Positions 27,503-36,616 of a DNA stretch of 64,000 nt are shown piece after piece. Position 1 is the first letter of the stretch; each line of letters begins with the position of its first letter. This DNA is from Bathymodiolus brooksi (taxonomy: Eukaryota > Mollusca > Bivalvia > Mytilida > Modiolidae): positions 17,690,413 to 17,754,412 of the forward strand of contig OY804589.1 in assembly GCA_963680875.1 (NCBI GenBank). Reading direction: 5' to 3'. Below the pieces are notes generated by a model. That model ran no database searches and was not told the origin of the DNA. It saw only the letters and a program-made list of their open reading frames with translations. The translations under genes were made by a program, and so were the position numbers.

Positions 27503-28024
27503 ATGTACAGAAACATTGCCACATTCAACTGTAAAAATATTTTAAATAGTTCAAATTGTATTAAAGCATTGCAAAAACTGGCACATGTAATTTGTCTACA
27601 AGAACATTGGCTTTTCAACTTCGAACAGAACTTAGCAGAAAAAATTACGAGTAATCTCAAATTTAAAATAAAATCTGTAGATGATAATAATCCAATTCCA
27701 TCCACTCAAAAACCAAGAGGTTATGGGGGCACTGCAATTGCTTGGAAGAAAGAGATTGATCATCTTAATGACGACAATATAGAAGAGGAGAATGAACGTA
27801 TCGTTTGTATAAGGATAAAAGCAAAACCAAAACCAATTCTTATTGTATCAGTTTACATTCCATGCAGAGGGAATCGGTCCGGGGATGAGGAATATAAGGA
27901 ATGCCTGGATATTTTATTTGAAATAACTAGGAAATATCATATAGATCATAGAATCATTCTAAGTGGAGATTGGAATTGTGTCTTGACGGGAAATGTCTCC
28001 CCAAGACAGAAAAAAAAGATATGA
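27503..28024 (+). pseudogene. LINE ORF2: AP-endonuclease domain, N-terminal part
   Basis: From the likely ORF2 start ATG at 27503, the frame shows the landmarks of an exonuclease-endonuclease-phosphatase fold endonuclease, which nicks target DNA for target-primed reverse transcription. They are NIATFNCKN at the N-terminus, the metal-binding Glu in ICLQEHWL, the conserved RGYGGTAIAW, VSVYIPC, and GDWN with the catalytic Asp/Asn. The frame stops at 28022-28024, just before a 785-bp insertion, so the rest of the domain lies beyond it (from 28829). The open frame extends 20 codons upstream of 27503 to 27443, but the methionine at 27503 sits next to the domain start. Confidence 0.85.
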
Positions 28025-28038
28025 TTATAATCTAACGA

Positions 28039-28823
28039 TTATGAAGTCTCCCAAACCGGCCACTGATAACCGGTTAAACAAATAAATTAAAAGCTACCTT
28101 TGAAATCGAACAATGTTGAATTTTTGCGGTATTGTGGCGACAATTTTGAACATGGCGAACGGTAGACATTTTTCAATGTCGGGAATCAATTCGGGACATC
28201 ATTATCTACCCACATATTAAATTTTGATGATATCGGACAATGGTGAATTTTTGCGGTATTGTGGCAGCCATTTTGCAAATGGCGGCCGGTAGAAATTTTT
28301 CAATGTCGGGAATCAATTCGGGACATCATTATCTACCCACATATCAAATTTGGATGATATCGGACAATGTTGAATTTTTACCGCCCATTTTTTATACCGT
28401 GTTTTGGCAGCCATTTTCAAAATGGCAGACATCTGGAAAATTTTGAAAACGCAGAATTGCTCCTCTAATGGTGACCTATCACTATGTCAAATTGTATTTC
28501 TATCATTGTCCATTTAGAAGTTTTCAACATTAATGTACGAAATTTCAACTTTCCCATAGGATTCTATAGTAACCCCCACCCCATTTGAACCCCTCAAAAT
28601 ATGACTTTGACCCCATTTACCACAAAGCTGAAAATTTTAGGACCAACTCGAAACATATATCTATAAATCCACCAAGTTTCATGAAATTCTGTCCAGTTGT
28701 TCCTGAGATCTGCCGTGGACAAGTTCATGTGCCAAAGAAAGAAAGGAGAAGAAAGAGAATAATAATAAGAAACGGAGCAAAAACAATAAGTCTCCCAAAT
28801 TTTTAACTTTGTTTGGGAGACTT
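28039..28823. mobile_element. Nested non-autonomous element with hairpin 3' end (first)
   Basis: It interrupts the LINE endonuclease. Near the left end is AAGTCTCCCAAA (28044-28055); the right end is its exact reverse complement (28812-28823), and a third copy at 28788-28799 pairs with it to form a 12-bp stem with a 12-nt loop. The interior has a 127-bp tandem repeat (anchors at 28111, 28238 and 28365). TAACGA occurs just outside both ends (28033-28038 and 28823-28828) and may be a target-site duplication, though it overlaps the last element base. The 68- and 73-residue open frames inside are not convincing genes. The superfamily is not recognised. Confidence 0.7.
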
Positions 28824-28828
28824 AACGA

Positions 28829-29040
28829 GTAGCATTCCTACAAGAATGTGGATACCTCCATAAAGCAACAGAGCATACCTTCACGCATCCAAATGGTCAT
28901 GATTGTTCCACAATAGACTATAGTCATTAAACTAGATTTATTACCCGATAACACCTCGGACCACTACCCATTAATCACACAACTGGTCACTAGCCTAGAT
29001 ATTAAGGAAACTATGAAGAAAAAAACCTGGATTTACTAGA
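28829..29040 (+). pseudogene. LINE ORF2: AP-endonuclease domain, C-terminal part
   Basis: Resumes after the insertion. One frame reads EHTFTHPNGHDCSTIDY, the usual T-x-H-x-NG... (S/T)xIDY block near the end of LINE endonucleases. It is followed in another frame by NTSDHYPLITQL, whose SDH holds the catalytic His. A stop after IDY and a TAG at about 29037 show decay. Both catalytic blocks are recognisable, so the insertion did not delete the domain core. Confidence 0.75.
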
Positions 29041-29495
29041 ACAAACTGGGAAAAAGTAGACAAATATGATTATCAACAGATTTTGACAGCTAAATTAGAG
29101 AAAATCTCCTTTGAGCAAAACCATGAACATATTGACACCCAAACACTCATGGATATATTAATAGAGGCTAGCCAAGAGGTAGCTCCGAAACGTACCAAGC
29201 GTAAAGCGAAGCATATGAATATCTGGAATGACGAAATAGCGATTGCTTTAAAAAGCAACAAGAAAGCATTATATGAATGGAAAATAAATGGCAAACTGCA
29301 AGACGGACCATTGAAAGATCAGAAAAAGAGCCTACTAAAGCAAAACTTAGAGGAGCCCAGAGGCGTGACATTGCCCTCCAAAGGAACATGAATATGGAAG
29401 AAATCATGAACGCCCAATTCAGAGATAGTAAGACATTTAACAAACTCCTACAGAAAAAGACCTTCAGTTCAGATAGAAGAACTCATAGTTGGTGA
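29041..29495 (+). pseudogene. LINE ORF2: linker between endonuclease and reverse transcriptase
   Basis: Reads from TRTNWEKVDKYDYQQ through a Lys-rich helical region (29083-29391) with APKRTKRKAKHMNIWNDEI. A frameshift near 29330 then moves to the frame ending at 29495 (LQRNMNMEEIMNAQFRD, TFNKLLQKK). Such basic helical linkers, with a W-N-D/E motif and ending in F-x-KLLxK, join endonuclease and RT in many LINEs. A stop at 29495 precedes a short gap before the RT domain. Confidence 0.7.
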
Positions 29496-29586
29496 TTAGA
29501 CATATACAACACCTGAGAACATCATAGAAGGCTGGAAAAAAACACTCTGAGACACTAGCAACACCAGCAAAAAATGATACTAAAAA

Positions 29587-30957
29587 CTACACCAATACTG
29601 AATTCGACTTAGATCTTATATATGAAATATACACAGAAATGAATAATGAACTTAATTTCTCTGAAAAAGAATTAGAGGAAGCAATTAGATCCTTAAATTC
29701 AAACAAGGCCCCAGATGTATATGGCCTAACAGCAGAGCATCTTACGTATGGAGGTAGTACACTTGTCAATTACCTAACTGAGCTCCTTAATAATACTTGC
29801 AAGGCTGACAGCACCCCGGACCTTATCAAATTAGGAATATTATCACCAGTATTCAAGCGTAAAGGATAAAAAAAAATGAGGCAAAAAATTACAGAGGAAT
29901 AACAGTACTTCCGGTAATAGGCAAATGTTTAGAGTTTCTATTACATAATAGAATTAGAGAAATTGTAGATAAACTACAAAATAGGCTACAGAAAGGTTTC
30001 ACCCCTAAGGTTGCTCCATTGTACTGTGCCTTAATCTTATATGAATGTATCCTAGAAGCGTTAGACAAGAAAATTCCCATCCACGTCGCTTTCCTTGATG
30101 CAAAGGCAGTTTTTGATGTTGTAGGTCATGCAAATCTGTACAGGAAGTTATTCTTATCGGGAGTAAGAGGAAAATTGTGGCTCCTCACATACCATCTGAG
30201 TCAGGGAGCAGAAACATCAGTAAAATGGCAAGGTATTGCAATGGATCCATTCGCCGTCTCTCAAGATGTGCGCCAGGGAGGTGTTCTTAGCACCGATTTA
30301 TATAAGCTATACATAAATCCACTGCTAGACCAAATAGAGGATATAGGTATGCAGATAGGAACAATTCCCTGCTCGGCACCAACATGTGCAAATGACGTCT
30401 CATTAATAGCAGATAGCGAACAAAAACTCCAAATCTTAATTGACACGGTAGTAAACTACAGTAAACAAGAAAATTATAAATTACAACCTGCAAAGAGTGC
30501 AGTAATGTCTTTCAATACAAATATGGAAAACCCTGGTTATGACCACACTATCAACAATGAGTCCATACAAAAGCCAAATACTATAGTTCATCTAGGAATC
30601 ACTCATCACAGAAACTATTGGAAAACAACATCTACACAAATCCAAGAAAATATGGAAAAATCCAGGCACACATTGCATAGTCTCTTGGGAGCTGGGTTAC
30701 ATGGGAAGAATGGACTAAACCCAACAGCTTGTCTACATCTATTGCAAGTCTATCCTATTCAGACATATGGGCTAGAAATATTACTTCCATCTAGGACTGA
30801 GCTTCAAACTTTGGAAATATTTTATCCAAAAATACTAAAGCAGATACTTTCAATCCCAACAAATACAGCAGATCCAGCCGTTTACATCCTGGCAGGTATG
30901 ATACCGATAGAAAGCCGGATACATGTAGGACAACAAATTCAACTGAAAGGGAAATAG
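29587..30957 (+). pseudogene. LINE ORF2: reverse transcriptase domain, active site altered
   Basis: RNA-templated DNA polymerase of the LINE. Motif order: LNSNKAPDVYGLTAEHL and LGILSPVFKRKG up to a stop at 29869 in a run of A; a shift then gives YRGITVLPVIGKCLE; motif A is FLDAKAVFDVV (first catalytic Asp present); motif B is QDVRQGGVLSTDLY; motif C reads CANDVSLIADS where xADD is expected, so the first catalytic Asp of that pair is Asn; a thumb-proximal QPAKSAVM follows. It ends at a TAG at 30957. The frame from 29868 to 30957 is otherwise unbroken (over 350 codons), so this part decayed less than ORF1. Confidence 0.9.
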
Positions 30958-31132
30958 CAGAAAGACAACTAGGAATGAAAGCAATAAATGATAATAGCTG
31001 GTTTTCAAAACTTAAGCAAATATTAGCTATATACCTGTATGAACTCCCGTCAAGTCACAATATCCTGGATCTTCCACCTACAAAAAACGCCTGGAAAACA
31101 AATGGTCAACAAGGGCAACGTAAAGCGTGGCG
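30958..31132 (+). pseudogene. LINE ORF2: post-RT connector
   Basis: After a one-base shift at 30950-30960, a frame reads EREIAERQLGMKAINDN, WFSKLKQILAIYLYELP and ILDLPPTKNAWK. This is the Trp-rich helical connector found between RT and the C-terminal domain in this kind of LINE. It is interrupted at 31133 by the second nested element. Confidence 0.75.
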
Positions 31133-31654
31133 TATCCCCTCGCCTAAAAATTAGACCCTGTAACCTTGACCTTTGACCTTGAAAATCAATAGAGTTCCAG
31201 ATTCTCTTACGGTCTAAGTATGTACCAAGTTTGGTCAAAATCGATTGAAGGATGTTGATTCTAGTGTTCACAAGGATGTTACGCAGTAAAATTTTGACCC
31301 GGTGACATTGACCTTTGACCTATGACCTAGCAAATCAATAGGGATCCAGACACTCCTAAGTACTACATATGTACCAGGTTTGGTCAAAATCCGTTGAAGG
31401 ATGTTGATTATAGAGTGTTCACAAGGATGTTACGCGGTAAAAAATTTACCCGGTGACATTGACCTTTGACCTATGACCTGGAAAATCAATAGGGTTCCAG
31501 ATTCCCCTAAGGACTAAGTTTGTACCATGTCTGGTCAAAATCCATTGAAGGATGTTGATCCTAGAATGTTCACAAGGATTGTGACGGACGGACGGAAGGA
31601 CGGACGGACGGTAGCGTTACTATATCCCCTCGCAACGTGGTTGGCGAGGGGATA
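31133..31654. mobile_element. Nested non-autonomous element with hairpin 3' end (second)
   Basis: Begins TATCCCCTCGCC (31133-31144) and ends with its exact reverse complement (31643-31654). A copy of the left motif at 31623-31633 pairs with the right end as a stem of about 14 bp around a GTG loop. The interior has three tandem copies of a 142-151-bp unit, each with TGACCTTTGACCT, then a GACGGACGGACGG tract (about 31579-31610). It splits the LINE C-terminus. No clear target-site duplication was seen. It shares no sequence with the element at 28039 but has the same plan. Closely similar elements are familiar from bivalve genomes (recollection). Confidence 0.75.
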
Positions 31655-32133
31655 ACAAAGCAGTTGATGAATACTAGATTAAGCATATTAAGAAAATGTC
31701 AACCTATTTCAAAAGTTTAGGTTATTTGAATGCCTCCAATTATTCCAATTGAAAAGCGCATGCAGCCCTGGCTAGTGTCCAAACGTCATATAGATATATA
31801 GCAAGACCTCCTGTCAAACTGCGTCTCATGACAGGAACCTATTATCTGCAGAGCAACAAGGCTGCATTTAACCAAAATAGGATTGATCCAACCTGCTTGG
31901 TATGCCAGATGGAACCAGAAATATTAGAACACTTTCTACTTGATTGTAATGTCCTAGCAGAAACACGTGAGCCATATATCTCAGAGCTCGATGTTCAAAT
32001 AAATGAATGTCATTCCTGTGTTAAATGTAATACTACTAATACATCTATACTCAATCTATGTAGTATTTTAGATCCTAGCACTGTGTGTTGTGGTTTTGAC
32101 TGCAACTGCTTGAAAACCTTATATACCTTTTAG
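31655..32133 (+). pseudogene. LINE ORF2: C-terminal Cys/His region
   Basis: Resumes with KHIKKMSTYFKSLGYLNAS, then, after stops, an open frame from 31828 to 32133 with MTGTYYLQSNKAAFNQN and CLVCQMEPEILEHFLLDC. The C-x2-C...H-x4-C arrangement is the C-terminal zinc-binding motif common in LINEs and thought to aid RNA binding. TGTY-x-LQSN and DPTC-x-(L/V)C are typical of bivalve elements (recollection). The stop at 32131-32133 is the likely ORF2 end. Confidence 0.8.
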
Positions 32134-32381
32134 CATGTAACCCGTAGATTATTCTTTGCATTGAATACTAAAAAAAATAACATATTAAAGACACTACCTA
32201 ATAATAGGCGTAAAGGTCTTTAAGGGCAGCCACCCCATGCTTTTTTTACAAAAGCATTTCAGATATTAACTTATACAGCAATAATTAAGAGATATTTGAA
32301 CTGAATCCTACTCAAATTTGTGAGGTGGTCCTATATAGGACGGAAATACTATCAAGACAAAACAAGATGGGACTGTTGTAG
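32134..32381 (+). other. LINE 3' tail and adjoining AT-rich sequence
   Basis: Non-coding. AGGCGTAAAGGTCTTTAAG near 32207 looks like the 3' end of the LINE, but no poly(A) or simple tail marks a precise limit. Nothing else was recognised up to the poly-C run. Confidence 0.4.
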
Positions 32382-32399
32382 CCCCCCCCCCCCCCCCCC
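32382..32399. repeat. Poly-C run (18 C)
   Basis: Uninterrupted run of 18 C. Length is likely polymorphic and error-prone. The 243 bases that follow (32400-32642) show no gene or repeat that I recognise. Confidence 0.9.
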
Positions 32400-32642
32400 G
32401 TCAAACAACGAGGACGAACTTTATCTTAATCATGCAAACTTACCCATACGAAATAACAATATCCATTCAATAAATATTCGCGATCCCGATGCCTAAAATA
32501 TAAATAATAGTCCATTCATACACACATACGCGCTGTGCTACTCAGACGGCTGTATACGCATCACGAATGAAATAACAACTGAACAAGAAAAACTAAATCA
32601 TGAGCAGCACATAGAAAATCTAATAAATATACATACAAACAA

Positions 32643-33285
32643 CTGGTGTCTTAGGACATTAATACTAACTAGAGCCTTGTATCAGACAGTATACTGGTGT
32701 CTTAGTCATAAACACAAACAGAAGCCTTGTATCAGAGAGTACACTGGTGTCTTAGACATTAATACTAACTAGAGCCTTGTATCAGACAGTACACTGGTGT
32801 CTTAGTCATAAACACAAACTAGAGCCTTGTATCAGAGAGTACCCTGGTGTCTTACACATTAATACAAACTAGAGCCTTGTATCAGACAGTATACTGGTGT
32901 CTTAGTCATAAACACAAACTAGAGCCTTGTATCAGAGAGTACACTTGGTGTCTTAGACATTAATACAAACTAGAGCCATGTATCAGACAGTACACTGGTG
33001 TCTTAGTCATAAACACAAACTAGAGCCTTGTATCAGAGAGTACACTGGTGTCTTAGACATAAATACTAACTAGAGCCTTGTATCAGAGTACACTGGTATC
33101 TTAGTCACAAATACTAACTGGAGCATTGTATCAGACAGTACACTGATGTCTTAGTCATAAATACTAACTAGAGCCTTGTAACAGACAGTACACTGGTGTC
33201 TTAGTCATAAATACTAATTAGAGCCTTGTATCAGACAGTACACTGGTGTCTAAGTCATAGTACCAATTAAACCCTGGTACAAGAT
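32643..33285. repeat. 50-bp tandem array with 100-bp dimer structure
   Basis: About 12 copies of a 50-bp unit with CTGGTGTCTTAG and GAGCCTTGTATCAGA (spacings 51, 50, 50 at 32643, 32694, 32744 and 32794). In the left part two subtypes alternate: TCATAAACAC with CAGAGAG, and ACATTAATAC with CAGACAG, so the effective period is 100 bp. The right part loses the alternation and decays near 33240. Confidence 0.93.
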
Positions 33286-34034
33286 TTCCTAATGGGGCTT
33301 TTATACATATTCCGCATTATTCAGAGGAGGGGTAAAGACCTATTTTCGTTCAACGTGTTTGTCCTTTTTATTTAACGTGTTTTCGTGTTTCAGGTCCGTT
33401 TTTCAGTGTGTCGCGCACACAGACAAATATATTCCGTACAAGGATAAAAATTATTTTTCGTTCATCGTGAAATTCAGTTTTATTTCACTTTCTTACGTGC
33501 TCATAATATACCACCCTCTAATATTCAGGGATTGGGTTATACTGGTTTCACTGTATTTGTTTGTAAATATAGCATGCATGATAATTTATGTATAAAGAAG
33601 AAAACAACAAATAAGTTTTGAGACAGCTAAAGATATGTTTTCTATGTTCTGGTTTGTTTTCTTTTTCGTCGAGCTATGTCTTGAGCCAAATGATGTCTGG
33701 TATGACTTCTGCATAAAAACGATGTTCGGTTCATTTTTACCTTCAGTTGTTTGTAGGAGGGCTCATGTCTTGTTTACGTTATTTGGGTTCGTTTGTGTAT
33801 AGTGGTGTCCAACACATATTGATTTAGTCTTTCTTCGTCTTGTGTACGCTAGGTTGTCAGTTTCTCTGGATTGTCCATTTTTTATTGTCCCTTCGATTTT
33901 CTCTAACGTTTATTTACATACGTCTCTGGATTGTTTATTGTTGTTTATGTAATATAAAAACACAGAATATGTCATTGCAATATACATTTACATTTGTTTA
34001 TCTACACTTACTACCATCACTACATACAAGTAAT
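33286..34034. other. Non-coding AT-rich stretch
   Basis: Only short open frames without recognisable domains. A partly repeated TCTCTGGATTGT (33868 and 33923) is the only internal structure noticed. Confidence 0.5.
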
Positions 34035-34217
34035 ATTTATACCACGGTTTTCAGAGTTAAACGGTTAAACAATCGAATGCTAAGGAATGATGTTCATCAA
34101 TGCACATGTATGAATTAAAATATATCGGGAATTTTATCATGATATTATCTATATAGCCAATGGAGGACATCATGATAGAATTAACCGTTTAACTAGAAAA
34201 AAACGTAGTATAAATGA
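34035..34217. mobile_element. MITE with inverted terminal repeats of about 35 bp
   Basis: The left arm (to 34070) and the reverse complement of the right arm (34179-34217) align over ATTTATAC(C/T)ACG and AGTTAAACGGTTAA with a few mismatches. The size of about 183 bp and lack of coding sequence fit a MITE. A TA-type target duplication is possible but ambiguous because the outer bases are AT-rich. Confidence 0.7.
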
Positions 34218-34606
34218 TTTGTAACATCTAGGTCGTTGACTATTGCACGGCTCTCTGAAAGTAATAAAACTACAGACCAGATTTTAAGTGTGCAATAATA
34301 TCTCCTATCTGCGTGTATTATTTCATAGTTCTTAGCTGTTGATTACATTCTAGTCTATAAACAATAAAAAGATCAAAGGAAAAGAATCCATTCATGTTAC
34401 AAAGTTATTCAATTGAACAGGTGTTTGATATTTCTTTATCCCTTGACAAAATTGTTAGGTCAAAATATGGGCCATTCTTACTTTTTTGTCCTATTCTACT
34501 TTTTATTGTTTTGATATATTTACTAATAGTGCATTTAATGACATTCACTGTGTATTTATATTTCTTATTTAATTGTTTTGTGGTAGACATGTACGACCGG
34601 CAGATG

Positions 34607-34676
34607 TGCAAAATAATAAAATCTGAGACACGATTTAAATCTTACCCGAGGTTGTCTCAGATTTTACGATTTTGCA
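34607..34676. repeat. 24-bp inverted repeat with 22-nt spacer
   Basis: TGCAAAAT..TAAAATCTGAGACA (34607-34630) is complementary at 22 of 24 positions to 34653-34676. It may be a very short foldback element or a structured RNA. It lies within an otherwise unremarkable 99-codon open frame. Confidence 0.8.
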
Positions 34677-36446
34677 TCTTTCACAGTGTTTGACTCTTTT
34701 GCTCATTCCTTTCTACACTGTCAATGCTTGCTTACTTTTAGTAAATACAAAATTACCTCCCTTTGACCAAATTCTAAGAAAAATAGTTCCGGATGATGCG
34801 AAATGTGGGTCAAATAATTTGTTATTGAATAGGTATTTATCATTGTTGCAGTATCATTTAAGGATACGGCCTATATATTTTACTATGAAATACATTTCAA
34901 ATACTGCCATGACATGGATGTATATCAATAAATCGACAACAATTTACTTCAGAAATTGAAAACAATTATGTGGGAAAATGCTTATAGTGTAGCTTGTCTT
35001 ACCCAGGAGCCTGTGTAAGATTGAAAAATCTTTTTCCACCTAAATTAACGGACTACTTTATCCAAGGGGTGAGAAATGTTAAGTACATCTACATACAAAT
35101 CAAACTGAATATAAAATATACTCACTCAGGTATATGGAAGTAAAAAAGGATCATAAAATTTGCTTAAACTCAAGAATATTAACAAGAAGAGTTTGAAGAT
35201 ACCAAAGGGGTAATCATAATCTGTATATCGAAGAAGAACAGACAACACAATGGCCAAAAGAAAAAGAACAAAAGGACAAACATCGATCTACAAAACATAA
35301 ACTTAAAGGAAAAGACCAGTCAGTTGAACAATTGTTATAATTCAATACATTGTAACTTTTTATTTGTAAATAACTAATTATTAAACAAAAAACATCTTTA
35401 TTAACATTAATATGCCCAATTAAAAATAGGAATATTTGGAATTTCCTGTCGTAGTGTAAGCGGACATTACACCTCTTCATGTGACGTCACACAGTCCGTT
35501 CCTATTATTTGAATAAATAATCTATCTGACTCTTCCCAACATCGTGCCCTCTTGGTTATGTTTTAATATCAGATCAACTGCAATACAATGTTTACAATTG
35601 TATACCGTCCTCATTTTTTTCTTAATATTCCCATTCCATGTTACATTTTCATAAAACAAATGAGTTTATTAGTGTAGTTGGGAGGGGTATCTACGTATAA
35701 TTTCATGTTTTACGTGAATGTCCGTAGGTTAAATAACTGTCAGTTTTAACCTATTTTATGCATATACATGTTTTTTTTCTTTTTTGTTGCCAATGCTATC
35801 GTACTTTCCCGTGTTTTTCGTGGTCACTGGTCGATGTGTTGACAAGGATAGTCCTGACCGGTAATTATAAAAAAAAATCTTCTCACACTTTCCCTTTTCG
35901 TGCTTTAGTGTAATAAAATGCTTGACATGAAGCCATAATGATATTGTAAATATCAAAAGATAAATATACAACGTTATTTTACGATTTACATAATTTTTAA
36001 TGATAAAATTGCACTTGATCAATGCTGATATATTATACCATACCGATTGTACGACGTCAGAGGCAGGATAAATCTGATAATGGATTATGCATTTTGTCTC
36101 CTCCACATTGAAGAGTTTTGTAAAATGGCGGTCCCCATTATCTGGTGCTACAGGCAACTTCAATCACCAAATTCTACCTTACAGTATACTATTTTTTAAC
36201 ATGCATTAGCACAAATGTCTTTTATTTACTGTCATTTAAATTTTCACACTAACTTGTTAAGACCATGGCCTTTTCCTTTAAAACTAAAGATTGAGTAGCA
36301 CGAACCACATTAAAAACCGAGGGTGAACTCAGTTCTTGCTCCACTAGTAGCACCCGTCATGTTAATCTAGTTACAAACCCGGTGTTAAGTCGTCAATGAG
36401 GAGAAGAATAGGAAGTGTTTACGACAAGTGGAACAATATGCTTTAC
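34677..36446. other. Non-coding region downstream of MIF exon 2
   Basis: AT-rich with no recognised gene. On the minus strand this is intron 2 territory or beyond for the MIF gene. I searched it by eye for exon 3 (Tyr-Ile start, Asp-Val-Gly near the end) and did not find it. GTTTGAAGATACC at 35191 is a lone terminal motif of the MITE family at 41255. A 135-codon minus-strand open frame (35756-36163) has no recognisable domain. Confidence 0.55.
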
Positions 36447-36616
36447 CTGTCTTTAGGAATGCCTAGGTTTTTCTCAATGAATGCTGCTACTTCAACAGCA
36501 TGTTCACTTTTCTTTCCCCCTAATGCACCAATACTGTATACTTCTACACTACCACACAAATCTGTTGACCCACCAGGACTCAACATCTGATCTGGGTGTA
36601 CTCTAACTGTCACATA
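36447..36616 (-). CDS. MIF: MIF homologue, exon 2
   Basis: Minus-strand exon of a macrophage migration inhibitory factor homologue, a trimeric tautomerase-fold cytokine with innate immune roles in animals. It encodes 56 codons plus two bases: YVTVRVHPDQMLSPGGSTDL, then CGSVEVYSIGALGG and a helix ending in GIPKD(R). This aligns with human exon 2 (YIAVHVVPDQ... SIG...ISPDR). The SIG with the active-site Ile and the phase-2 exon end are kept; the human exon is 173 nt, one codon longer. The acceptor is TTTATTTCAG before TATGTG and the donor is GTAAAG after CAG. No internal stop. Exon 1 lies 3.8 kb away on the same strand; exon 3 was not found. Confidence 0.93.

Larger units (their letters stand above)
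25030..32240 (+). mobile_element. Degenerate two-ORF non-LTR retrotransposon (LINE)
   Basis: Plus-strand coding fragments follow the order of a two-ORF LINE: ORF1 with a PHD-like finger, coiled coils and a Pro/Tyr-rich tail; then an ORF2 with an APE-type endonuclease, a reverse transcriptase and a C-terminal Cys/His motif. The order and motifs fit a CR1/Jockey-group element, but the clade cannot be fixed by eye. Several frameshifts, in-frame stops and two nested insertions make it non-autonomous. The 5' edge abuts the 54-bp satellite. The 3' edge is uncertain and was placed after an AT-rich tail downstream of the ORF2 stop at 32133. Confidence 0.88.

Noticed and set aside
28240..28806. Two short open frames inside the first nested element
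   Set aside because: They lie on the element's 127-bp repeats and A-rich tail, with no recognisable domain.
30261..30493. Minus-strand frames over the RT domain
   Set aside because: Antisense shadows of a clear plus-strand reverse transcriptase.
35500..35580. MIF exon 3 candidate on the minus strand (a GAT GTT GGG stretch)
   Set aside because: The frame has a stop just upstream, lacks the Tyr-Ile start, and resembles a dispersed bivalve repeat.
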